DNA of 64,000 nucleotides from Bidens hawaiensis (lineage: Eukaryota > Streptophyta > Magnoliopsida > Asterales > Asteraceae), in the NCBI GenBank assembly GCA_021521415.1, contig JAIQDT010009160.1:1-64000 (forward strand), given 5' to 3'. The notes beneath the pieces were generated by a model. That model saw only the letters and a list, made by a program, of their open reading frames with translations, was not told the origin of the DNA and did not search any database. The translations under genes were made by a program, and so were the position numbers. The stretch's first letter is position 1; each line of letters opens with the position of its first letter. Positions 22,298-33,315 of the stretch are shown here, one piece after another.

Positions 22298-23986
22298 TGT
22301 TGGAATCGGTATGCCCAAGACACATATTAGAGTTGATGTGGCTAGTACGTTATGATCCAAGTCGGGTCATACCCAATAACAAGCTAGACAAACACCACGA
22401 TAATTATTTAAGATATGATCTAACAAATAAATATCAACACTTAGAATATTTGGAAATTTGGTTTCTAAATATTTGCAGTTGTGTAATAAATAAATTATAT
22501 GGATAATTTATGTTATGAGAGATATTTGAATTTTGCATATACGATGTTATTTAAATTGGTTAAATAACGATATGCAAGACTTATTGCATTTTGCATATAC
22601 GATGTTATTTAAATTGGTTAAATAAAAATATGCAAGACTTATTGCATTTTGCATATACCGTGTTATTTAAGTTGGTTAAAAAAACCTACTACATATTGCA
22701 TTTTGCATATAAGAAGTTATTTAAGTTAGTTAAATAACAATATGCAATGCATAGTGGATTTTGCATGTTATTTTATTTCATAACATAAAATAACGATATG
22801 CAAAACCTACTGCATATTGCATTTTGCATGTACGAAGTTATTTAAGTTAGTTAAATAAGAATATGTTATGATCCAAGTCGGGTCATACCCAATAACAAGC
22901 TAGACAAACACCACGATATTTATTTAAGATATCATCTAACAAATAAATATTAACACTTAGAATATTTGGAAATTTGGTTTCTAAATATTTGCAGAATAAA
23001 TAAATTATATGGATAATTTATGTTATGAGAGATATTTGAATTTTGCGTATGCGATGTTATTTAAATTGGTTAAATAACAATATGCAAGACTTATTGCATT
23101 TTGCATATACGATGTTATTTAAATTGGTTAAATAACAATATGCAAGACTTATTGCATTTTGCATATACCATGTTATTTAAGTTGGTTAAAAAAACCTACT
23201 GCATATTGCATTTTGCGTATAAGAAGTTATTTAAGTCAGTTAAATAACAATATGCAATGCATACTTGATTTTGCATGTTATGTTATGTCATAACATAAAG
23301 TAACGATATGCAAAACCTACTGCATATTACATTTTGCATGTACGAAGTTATTTAAGTTAGTTAAATAAGAATATGCAATGCACTAGATTTTGCATGTTAT
23401 GTTATGCCATAACATAAATAAATAAAATAGATTACTTGAGTTTGAATTTGGGTGGGAATCTTTTGGCTGCACACTTTTTCCCCCTCTCTCTCGTCACTTA
23501 GTTGTTTTATTTATTCCATTACATGCACTAGTTTTGGTTGGTTGGTTGATGTTGTGATTTATTGTTCACAATCTCACTCTCTCTCACACATAAGTTGCAA
23601 GTAAACTGTATTTTCTTCTCTGTAATTTTCGGCTAAGGGAAGGAACATCAAGGAAGAGTTTTGAAGTGTAAATCCTAGCACAATCAAGGTGTTTGTTGGA
23701 AGCTTGAAGGGTATACAAGGTTGAGGTCTTTCTATTATTAAGACTCGCCCTTCATATCATCATCTCATTCATTTCTCTTGAACTCTTGAAGGTAGTATGC
23801 TATGAACACCCTATGGTTGTTAATATTGGAAAGCATGCAAATTCGTATAAGGATCCAGGGCTTGGGTTTTGCATATAAAATCGGTTTTATATTTATCTAA
23901 TTAACATGATTTAAAACGAATTTAGCCGCTGCGTTTTTCATATAAATGGGTTTATATTACTTTGATAATCTTGTTAACACCCAACA
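22298..23986 (+). repeat. 3' LTR of copia A, internally expanded
   Basis: The LTR runs TGTTGG to CCAACA and is 1689 bp, about twice the copia B (809-815 bp) or copia C (902-946 bp) LTRs. A direct duplication of about 516 bp (22351-22866 and 22867 to about 23371) accounts for part of the excess. TTGCATATACGATGTTATTT-type repeats account for the rest. SIRE element D sequence starts at 23987. Confidence 0.9.
22520..23420. repeat. Tandem TTTGCATAT/TTATTTAA repeats inside the copia A LTR
   Basis: Units of about 60 bp contain TTTTGCATATACGATG, then TTATTTAA, GGTTAAATAA and ATATGCAAGACTTATTGCA. They recur many times in both halves of the duplicated LTR segment. Parts are self-complementary (ATATGCAA and TTGCATAT). 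Confidence 0.85.
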
Positions 23987-23992
23987 AGACTC

Positions 23993-26900
23993 TCCACCAC
24001 TTCAATAGATATCCCATTATCAATCAAATACTTGCACATTCCACCATACTTAATAATCTTTCAAGATTTACTTTCTGATTAGTTTCCTTCTTCATTCTCT
24101 CCAACTCATCCTTCTTCACCTCTTCAACAGTTGTAATATAAGCATTTTCCAACTCATAAAATTTCATATGGCTTAATTGTTTTTCAGAGTAGCCATGTAT
24201 TCTCATATAAGCTCTAAACTTCTTCTATATATCTTCAACCTCCTCATCAATAAATTTCTGCAACTCCTCATCAAACAAAGGAGCCAGAGTTTCATACTTG
24301 TAACCATTATTGATTGTCCCCAAGATTTTTAGATCATTTCTTTTAGCTTCATCCAACATTGTTTGAATATTTTCCCCGTGTTCATTTGTCATGTCAACAA
24401 ACGGGAATCCATTGTGTTATCCTCTTCTTCTTCAGATAAATCATCAAGGACTTCAATCCTTGGCTCACTTGCTTGAGGGTCAATCACAGTATCATCAAGT
24501 ATGATAATTGGAAGGGGTTCTGCAGAGATAGGAACATCCTTGATAGGACTCTTCTTCTTCGGTTCAGCATCATCATGATCAATTTTGCCATCCCTCTTCC
24601 TCTTCCTTGTATACTTTTTACCATATTTTTCTTCATCATACTTTTCCCAACTATCCTTCTTTTCTGACACCTCTTCAGCATACTTTACCCATTTTCTGAA
24701 AAAAGTCTTGATTATTGACTCTCTAGCTTCATCAGTAACAAACTGCTTACTTGGATCATCATCAACATTTTCAGCAGTTGTAAGGATTGTTCCCTCTTGT
24801 TTAGACTTGTTTGATTCAACTTGTTTCAAATTGACAATAACAAGAGCCAGGGAGTTGTCAACTTCTTCAATTTGTTCCAGTTTAATAAAACTTTCAATCA
24901 CTTCATGGTCCAACTCCCCCTCTTCATTCAAAGTTTTATTAATCTGAGCCTCCTCCATCAGAATTTCTTGATGTTCAATCTCCTGCTCAATCAAGGATCT
25001 TGTAATACTTTCTCTTTGAATCATATAATCTAAAGAATCTTTCGGCAGCTAGTTCAGCACTGTCATCAACATCAAGTGTATCATCAATGGTTTTCTCATT
25101 TTGATTTTTCAGTGGCTATAATTTCTCCTCATTTTCAGCAATGAATTACCCCTTAGTTTTCCTTCTCTCTTCATCACTTTCTCACCACCTCTGGTTCACT
25201 GGGAAAATTGTCAATCTCAGCAAACAAATCCTCCATTTCCACATCCACAGATTAACAACATGTTCATCTCTTAAGACATTCTCCTCTGTATCTTCTCCGT
25301 CATTGACAATCACATCAGTTTGTGGTTCAGTGGCTATAGCATCGGTTGCTATGGCTTCAATTTGAATATTTTCAGTTTCACTCCTAGCCACATTCACATC
25401 AGCCTCTCCCTCCTTCTCAATCACAGGTTCAACAACTTCCTTCTCTACAATCACATCAGAAATATCATATTCTTGTTCACCACCATTTGACTCATCTACA
25501 TCATAATCACAGTCATCAATCCTCCTCTCTTCACTATCATCCTCTTCATCACTTTCTCCATAGAAGTCACATAGTGCTTTCAGTGTATCCTCCCTTACAA
25601 AATCATCCCTCACAATATTGACCACGAACGGATTCTCCCCCTGTTTTGGTACAGCTGAGGTCTTCTCAACCTCAACTTCCAGGGTTTGAATCCTATGTTG
25701 TGCATGTGCCAACAGGGATTCCAAATCAGCATTCCTCTTTTTCAAATCATCATTTTGCCTCCTCATATCAATGTTTTCAATCACCATATAAACGTATCTT
25801 CCAAATAAATGGGAATCAGGGGAAGGGGATCTGGTAGGCAGATCTGAGAAAGGGTCTTGAATACTGGCTTGTGGTGGGATGGGTTCATGAATTGGGCTTT
25901 CAATAATGTTTGTGCTTGTGGAGGGTAATGGGTTAACTGTTTGGATTGTTGGTGTAAAAGTATGGATAATTTCAAAGGTTGGTATGGGCGGTTGGTCAGT
26001 GGTATGTGATTGGATAGGAGATTTGTATGGTTTATTTGGCTGGTTTATTAGGTGGGTAGGGATATATTGACATACATAGGGTTTATGGATAGGCTGGTTT
26101 TGGGTTTGGGGTAAAGGTTGGTTTAGGATTTGGGTTTGGGGTTGATCTAGGTTTTTGTCTGGAATTTGTGATTGGGTAGGTGTTTGAGTAATGTTTGGGG
26201 ATTGGATAGGGATTTGGGTTTGGTCTAATAGTGATGTTGGTGGGGATGGGATATATGGTTCATTATTTTGGTTTTGGGATGGGAATATGGCTTGGTGTGG
26301 TGATGTGGGTTGGTTTAGTGGCTGGTTTTTGGGTGAGGTTGGTGGTGTGGGAATATGTGGGTTTAAAAACTCCCCCTGTGCCTCTGCATGATCCTCTTCA
26401 ACAAAAACACCATCACCTCCTCCATCATGGTCACAATCACCTGCATCATCTCCATCATTACCTCCATCATCTCTAACATCAGAATCATCATCACCATCAT
26501 CTACACTCTCATCCCCCTCCTTATAACTCACACGTGGTGATTCTGGAACTGCCATTATCTCAAATCATTGTCTAATAACCATGGAAGTACATCAAAGTCA
26601 GCATCAGGGTTGAAGTTGCTTGTAGAAGCCAACTTTGCTATCCTCTTATAGACATGTGCCAATGGTTGGAAACTCTGGTAGCACCAAATTAAATATAATC
26701 TAAAGGAATCCTGGATAGACCAAGAATTTGTCTTTATCAGTCTTCCTTAAATTTACAGCTAAACCATCAAAAATCATCTTGGAAAAGTTAAATGGTTGTC
26801 GGAATACAACAGCCATTGTGGCATTTGCAAGATCATGACTCATCAAGGTCTATGAGCCCTTTCGTGGTGCATAACCTTGTACAATATGATGTATCAGGAA

Positions 26901-27287
26901 CCTGTAAAGGTTAGGGAACATGGCCTTTTTGAATGGGCCTTCATGTATATCACCTTGGAATCCCATAGTCTCCTAAAAAATAGTCAGTAAATGGTTTGTG
27001 AAGAAATGGATTGGAGCTTCAGCAGAGCCCTTATAAGTTGCTCGGTAATCACAATCTCCTTCCTGACAATGTTAGCCTCTATCCGCCTACCTCTGGCATC
27101 ATCAAATAGTTGAGCAGTGTGCAGAACACCAGTTGATGATTTCTGTAAATGAGCGGGCGCTCTTTCAATGAAATCTCATATTTGATATGTGCAGCCATCT
27201 TATCATCAGTGCCATCTGTTGATTATCAGGAGTTATTTGGAGTATAGCGCACATATTATGCTTCTTCTCAAATGGATACGTTGCCAT
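23993..27287 (-). pseudogene. SIRE-type ORF downstream of pol (envelope position)
   Basis: A long decayed ORF starts at an ATG near 27287 (MATYPFEKKHNMCAIL) and runs to about 24010. The first 730 bp carry stops and frameshifts. The middle open frame (26555-25182) has an acidic DDGDDDSD stretch, a long Pro/Gln/Thr-rich part, then a coiled coil (QNDDLKKRNADLESLLAHAQ) and acidic tail. The next open frame (25024-24389) is helical and charged with KKYTRKRKRD. The end contains HGYSEKQLSHMKFYELENA. SIRE elements are known to carry such an ORF after pol. I see no signal peptide or membrane segment, so an envelope function is not supported. Confidence 0.65.
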
Positions 27288-27816
27288 AATTGTCAAGCAC
27301 AAAAAAACAATTTAAAGAAGAAATGAAAGATTTTCTTTATGAGGAGTTATTTAGTCATAAAGTTCACAACTTTGACATGTATTAAGTAACAATTTAAAGA
27401 AATGAAAGATTTTCTTTAAGAACCTATTCTTTGACAAATTGTAAACCTAAATATAAAAACAGAGAAGTTAGTTAAGATGAAAATCAAAGCCCCAATTCCG
27501 TATAATTAGTGTTGGAAAACAGTCAATTGATGCTTACCGAGTCGGAATTTGTGGGCTGACAAATTTAGGGTAGGAAAATTGTTGAACCTTTGTGATTATG
27601 CAGCGAGTTGTACATGCAATAATGCAATAGAGGGAAGAGAGAGAAGTGAAATGTGAAAATTTCTCTAAGTCCCTATTTTATACCTTTTGAAAGTGGGTTT
27701 TAAATGCACTTTGTCGTTTTGTTCATGAATAGTGCCAAAAATTCATTTTTCTAAATGTATTAGCATAAAACTTGCTCGACTAAGTTTATTTTACAAAGCT
27801 TGCTAGGAAAGGTTTA
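27288..27816 (-). other. SIRE D spacer left of copia C insertion
   Basis: No ORF is supported. It continues the spacer at 37511-38837 across copia C; the CAAAGCTTG words on both sides of the insertion agree. Confidence 0.5.
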
Positions 27817-28762
27817 TGTTGGACTCAGTCTGTCCAATACACATATTATAATTGATGTGACTAGTACGTTATGATCTAAGTCGAGTCATACTCAATAACA
27901 ACTAGACAAACACCATGATATTTATTGTAGATATGCTCTAACAAAAATATATTAACACTTATGATATTAAGAAAATGGGTTTCAAAATGTTTGCACTTGA
28001 GAGATCAATAAAGTATAAGGATAATTTATGTAGAGAGATTATCTTATGATATTATTTAAGTTGGTTAAATAATATATATATATGATAATGGTTATTATAT
28101 ATTGCATGAAACTTATGGCATGTTAAAAGTGTTGCATGAAAGAAAGTTTCAATAGATCTGCTACTAGTACATGGAGTATTAGTTATGTGACTAGCACGTG
28201 GAGTATTAGTGTGTGTCCAGGAAAGAAAGAGAATATTTTTTGCGAGGACAGCCATTTTGGGGGGAATTTCCCACCCTTTTGTTTAAATTAATTTTCTCTT
28301 TTATATCTTTCTTGGGACACAACACAAGGTGAACCACTAACATTACATGCAATATTGAAATCTCCACCTCCTCTCTCTCTCTCTCTCTCTTTAATATTCG
28401 GCTAAAAGTAGAAGAAGACAAGAAAAGAGTTTTTCAAGTGCCACTGTTATTAAATCCTAGCAAGACAAGGTGTTAGTTGGTGGCTTGGGGGTATACAAGC
28501 TTGAGGCACTTCTCCCTTGAAGGCTAGCTATTCAACCATCATCTTCTTTATCCTCCTTGCATCTTGAAAGGTTGTATTACATAAACACCCAATGGTTGTT
28601 GATTTTGGTAAGTGTGTAAGTATATTGATACGGGGTTTGGGTTTTTATATATAAAATCAGTTTTATATTAATCATATTAACAAGATTTAAAACTAGTTAA
28701 TCTGATGTGTTTTTTATATTAATAGGTTTATATGGCTTTGATAATCTTCTTAAAACCCAACA
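27817..28762 (+). repeat. 5' LTR of copia C
   Basis: The LTR runs TGTTGGACTC to CCCAACA, 946 bp, and includes a CT microsatellite at about 28371-28392. The similar right copy is 36609-37510. Confidence 0.9.
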
Positions 28763-28763
28763 A

Positions 28764-28776
28764 TGGCATCAAGACA
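28764..28776 (+). other. Primer-binding site of copia C
   Basis: TGGCATCAAGA follows the LTR and corresponds to TAGCATCAAGAGCC after the copia B 5' LTR. The 3' part of the site is lost at the internal deletion joint, which occurs in the same ATCAA-A/G-ACACACAAAAC word. Confidence 0.55.
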
Positions 28777-29417
28777 CACAAAACGTTCAAAAATCTGTTA
28801 GAATTAGTAATCCACCCTAAAGATATGCATTTTTCATGGATGGATGCTATGTTTTAGATTCGGATGAACCCGCCACATACCATGATGCAATTTCACAATT
28901 CTATTATGACAAATGGCTTGAAGCTACGAACGTTGAGATGCAATATATGAATGAAAACCAAGTATGGGATTGGTTGTACCACCTCTTAAGTCCAAACCGG
29001 TTGGAGGTAAGTGGGTTTTCAAGAAGAAAACCGATATGCATTGAAACTTGGATATTTATAAAGCAAGACTTGTAGCAAAAGGTTTTACTCAAACTCATGT
29101 GGTTGATTATGATGAGACCTTTTCGCACGTGGCCTTGCTAAAGTATATTAGGATCTTATTTGCCATAGCCGCACAATGAGATTTGGCAAATAGATGTCAA
29201 CACCGCTTTTCTAAATGGATATCTTGAGGAAGATGTCTATATGGTTTAGCCCGAAGGTTTTGTCGATCCACAACATCCTAATAAAGTATGCAAGTTAAAG
29301 AAATCAATCTATGGATTGAAACAAGCATCTAGGAGTTGGAATAACCATTTTGATGAAGAGATTAAGAAATATAGATTCATCAAGAACGCTGATGAGGCTT
29401 GTGTGTATAAGATTGCT
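28777..29417 (+). pseudogene. Copia C integrase end and N-terminal RT
   Basis: The sequence matches copia B from about 50380 onward. It reads FSWMDAMF, a stop, then DKWLEATNVEMQ, GKWVFKKKTDMH, YKARLVAKGFTQ, DYDETFS and, after a small deletion near 29175, IDVNTAFLNGYLEED and KKSIYGLKQASRSWN. Changes include TGA after DMH, TAG at about 29247 and the small deletion. It supplies the first catalytic Asp of RT (in DVNTAFLN), but the frame is not continuous. Confidence 0.85.
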
Positions 29418-31373
29418 AGTGGGAGCATCATTACTTTCTTAGTATTGTATGTTGATGACATACTACTATTTGGAAATGACATTCCAACCTTGAAAGGTTT
29501 AAAAGCCTGGCTTCGAAGTTGTTTTTCCATCAAGGATCTTGGTGAAGCCGCCTATATTTTGGGAATAAAGATCTATAGGGATAGATCAAGGCGGTTGATA
29601 GGTTTAAACCAAAGTGCATACAACGATAAAATCTTGAAAAGGTTCAAGATGGAGAATCTACAAAAGTTTTAGTACCTATTCAAAGAGGAACGATATTGAG
29701 TGCATCTCAATGTCCAACCTCAAAGGATGAGCAAGAGAAAATTAAAAGAATCCCATACGTTTCGGCTATAGGATCCATCATGTATTCTATGATATGCACA
29801 AGATAGGATGTCTCATACGCTTTGAACATGACAAGTAGATACCAACAAAATCCAGGAAGTAGCCATTGGATGGCGGTTAAGAGTATATTGAAATACCTTA
29901 GAAGGACTAGGTATTTGTTGATGATATATGGCTCTGGTGAGGAGGAACTCGTTGTAAAGGGTTACATAGATGTGATTTTCCAAACTGATCGAAATGATTC
30001 TCGATCACAATCGGGAGATGTTTTCATTATGTATGGTGGGGCAGTCTCCTGGAATAGTTCAAAACAAGATAGTGGGAGTATCATTACTTTCTTAGTATTG
30101 TATGTTGATGACATACTACTATTTGGAAATGACATTCCAACCTTGAATGGTTTAAAAGTCTGGCTTCGAAGTTGTTTTTCCATCAAGGATCTTGGTGAAG
30201 CCGCCTATATTTTGGGAATAAAGATCTATAGGGATAGATCAAGGCGGTTGATAGGTTTAAACCAAAGTGCATACAACGATAAAATCTTGAAAAGGTTCAA
30301 GATGGAGAATCTAAGAAAGTTTTGGTACCTATTCAAAGAGGAACGATATTGAGTGCATCTCAATGTCCAACCTCAAAGGATGAGCAAGAGAAAATTAAAA
30401 GAATCCCATACGTTTCGGCTATAGGATCCATCATGTATTCTATGATATGCACAAGACAGGATGTCTCATGCGCTTTGAACATGACAAGTAGATACCAACA
30501 AAATCCGGGAAGTAGCCATTGGATGGCGGTTAAGAGTATATTGAAATACCTTAGAAGGACTAGGTATTTGTTGCTGATATATGGCTCTGGTGAGGAGGAA
30601 CTCGTTGTAAAGTGTTACATAGATGTGATTCTCCAAACTGATCGAAATGATTCTCGAACACAATCGGGAGATGTTTTCATTATGAATGGTGGGCAGTCAC
30701 TTGGAATAGTTCAAAACAAGATAGTGGGAGCATCATTACTTTCTTAGTATTGTATGTTGATGACATACTACTATTTGGAAATGACATTCCAACCTTGAAA
30801 GGTTTAAAAGCCTGGCTTCGAAGTTGTTTTTCCATCAAGGATCTTGGTGAAGCCGCCTATATTTTGGGAATAAAGATCTATAGGGATAGATCAAGGCGGT
30901 TGATAGGTTTAAACCAAAGTGCATACAACGATAAAATATTGAAAAGGTTCAAGATGGAGAATCTAAGAAAGTTTTGGTACCTATTCAAAGATGAACGATA
31001 TTGAGTGCATCTCAATGTCCAACCTCAAAGGATGAGCAAGAGAAAATTAAAAGAATCCCATACGATTCGGCTATAGGATCCATCATGTATTCTATGATAT
31101 GCACAAGACAGGATGTCTCATGCGCTTTGAACATGACAAGTAGATACCAACAAAATCCGGGAAGTAGCTATTGGATGGCGGTTAAGAGTATATTGAAATA
31201 CCTTAGAAGGACTAGGTATTTGTTGCTGATATATGGCTCTGGTGAGGAGGAACTCGTTGTAAAGGGTTACATAGATGTGATTTTCCAAACTGATCGAAAT
31301 GATTCTCGATCACAATCGGGAGATGTTTTCATTATGAATGGTGGGGCAGTCTCTTGGAATAGTTCAAAACAAG
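29418..31373 (+). repeat. Threefold tandem repeat of the copia C RT/RNase H block
   Basis: Three direct copies of about 653 bp start at 29418, 30071 and 30723 with the word AGTGGGAG-ATCATTAC. Each spans the RT box YVDDILLFGND, IKDLGEAAYILG, RDRSRRLIGLNQSAY, the SAIGSIMYSMICTR segment, LKYLRRTRYLL and the start of RNase H to SWNSSKQD. Copies differ by scattered single bases and a 1-bp loss in the second (VSW region near 30690). Copia B has this block once. Confidence 0.95.
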
Positions 31374-31745
31374 ATATGGTAGCATTATCCACCACTAAAT
31401 CAGAATACATCGCCCCCTTATTGGTAGCTAATGAAGCTGCGTGGATAAGGAAGTTCATTTCCGATATAGGGGTAGTCCATACCATTCTAGACACTCTAGA
31501 GATTTTTTTTGACAACGAGAGTGAGATTACTCAAATCAAGGAACCCCATGCACATCAAAAGACAAGGCACATTGAGTGTAGATTCAAATACATAAAGGAT
31601 GAAGTGGAAAAAAGGAAATATATGTATTCACAAAGTTCCCACCGATAAAAACATTCCGGATTCACTCACGAAGCTCCTTGAAAGGCCGAAGCATGAGGGT
31701 CATACTTGCGCCTTAAGACTTCGATATTCTAGTAATTGGATTTGA
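31374..31745 (+). pseudogene. Copia C C-terminal RNase H
   Basis: After the third repeat copy, pol continues with MVALSTTKSEYIAPLL, WIRKFISDIGVVHTI, EIFFDNESEITQIKEP and HQKTRHIECRF. It then frame-shifts near 31620 and ends with CALRLRYSSNWI and TGA at 31743. The RNase H Asp in IFFDNES is retained. Identity with copia A and B is obvious throughout. Confidence 0.9.
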
Positions 31746-32018
31746 TCTATTTTTTATTTGGATATCGGAAAATTGTTATTTTGACTCATTCATATGATTA
31801 TGGTTTACGATTATGACATTTTGAGTTATGTTCCATTTTAGCATGTTTAAATCTTTGAATAAGTTAACTATTCTAAATGTCCGTAGTCGTTCATATTTGT
31901 GGGAAAAAATGTAAGGGTAATACTATTATGAACATGGATTGGTGGATGTTCATATGGTATGAATATAGAGCAAGGGTTTGCTTCCAAGGTTCATAGATAT
32001 TTATGGGATGTAAATATT
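31746..32018 (+). other. Copia C 3' untranslated region, left part
   Basis: The region matches copia A 21516-21790 and copia B 52059-52325. It is interrupted by solo LTR S1 and resumes at 36108 with GGATTGACCCGCCCTTAAA. Confidence 0.8.
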
Positions 32019-32524
32019 TGTCACACCCCGTTAAGCGAATTCCGGAAGCGTAAAACGGAAATGCAACAGATACAACTGGTATCAAATACATTGTTCATAA
32101 AGAAACATTACCAACTAATTTACAATTTATTACATCGTTCTAACATCTTTTACAAACTAGGTGATACAATTTAACCTGTTCTTCAATCACTTTACTTCTA
32201 ACTCAAATACCCACGACATCAATCACCAATCAGACACGTAACGCACAGGAAATTACTTCTCATATCTGATTACCTGAAAAGCATGTCAAAACAGGTCAAC
32301 TACGAATAGTTGGTGAGTTTCATAAGTTTTAACAAAATCAGTTCTGCGCACCATACAGTCATAGTTTGTATGTACGCGCGTATGTAAAAATATGTATTTA
32401 CGATTGTATAAATATGCACAGCCATATCCTTGTGTGTGCATATGCACACATGTAAGTTTATAATATAAATTCGAAATTTCGGTAAAATCGTGATTGTTTG
32501 TTCGTACTACCTGTTTCCAGTTTC

Positions 32525-32660
32525 CGTGTTTAACCAACCACTGTGGACCCCCTTTCTCCCACAACGGTTCCACATAAACTCAACCACTGTGGCCCCCCTT
32601 CCGCCCACAACGGTTCCGCGTTAACATCAACCACTGTGGTCCCCCTTCCACCCACAATGA
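32525..32660. repeat. Triple CCACTGTGG-CCCACAACGG repeat in solo LTR S1
   Basis: Three units of about 50 bp contain CAACCACTGTGG, then a C-rich stretch and CCCACAACGGTTCC. Degenerate single copies recur near 32800 and 33320. Confidence 0.85.
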
Positions 32661-32883
32661 TTCCATGTAAACTCAAACATTATATAGTGTACACGCAAAT
32701 AATTAGTATATTCTACACATAGTATTTCCTACGGCTAATCACATAGCATGTATATAGACACATATACATATATAGTATTTATCACGTATCACCAAATACT
32801 GTGGCTCCCCATCCGCCCACAATACGCATAATCAGATTATTTTCTAAACATTCATGTCATAATCAAGTTAGTTCGTTTAATAA

Positions 32884-33315
32884 GTTGTAGCAGAACTTGG
32901 CTCATGGCCATACTCAACTTTAGTTTATAAGTTGCAGCAGAACTTGGCTCATAGGCCATACTCAACTTTAGTTTAGTAAGTTTCAGCAGAACTTGGCTCA
33001 TAGGCCATACTCAACTTTAGTTAAGTAAGTTGCAGCAGAACTTGGCTCATAGGCCATACTCAACTTTAGTTTAGTAAGTTGCAGCAGAACTTGGCTCATA
33101 GGCCATACTCAACTTTAGTTTATAAGTTGCAGCAGAACTTGGCTCATAAGCCATACTGAACTTTAGTTTAGTAAGTTGCAGCAGAACTTGGCTCATAGGC
33201 CATACTCAACTTTAGTATAGTAAGTTGCAGCAGAACTTGGCTCATAGGCCATACTCAACTTTAGTTTATAAGTTGCAGCAGAACTTGGCTCATAGGCCAT
33301 ACTGAACTTTAGTTT
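32884..33315. repeat. Nine-copy tandem repeat in solo LTR S1
   Basis: Nine units of 46-49 bp contain AGCAGAACTTGGCTCATAGG followed by CCATACTCAACTTTAGTTTA. Length varies at a GTAAGTTG segment that is present or shortened. Copies are nearly identical. Confidence 0.95.

Noticed and set aside
25182..26555. 457-codon ORF as a host gene
   Set aside because: It sits in the frame-decayed downstream ORF of SIRE D, continuous with flanking element sequence and followed by matching C-terminal pieces.
29962..30186. Minus-strand ORFs within the triplicated copia C block
   Set aside because: They are antisense shadows of RT and recur with each repeat copy.
32884..33315. Regular repeat array as a CRISPR-like locus
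   Set aside because: Units are contiguous with no unique spacers, and the sequence is plant LTR DNA.
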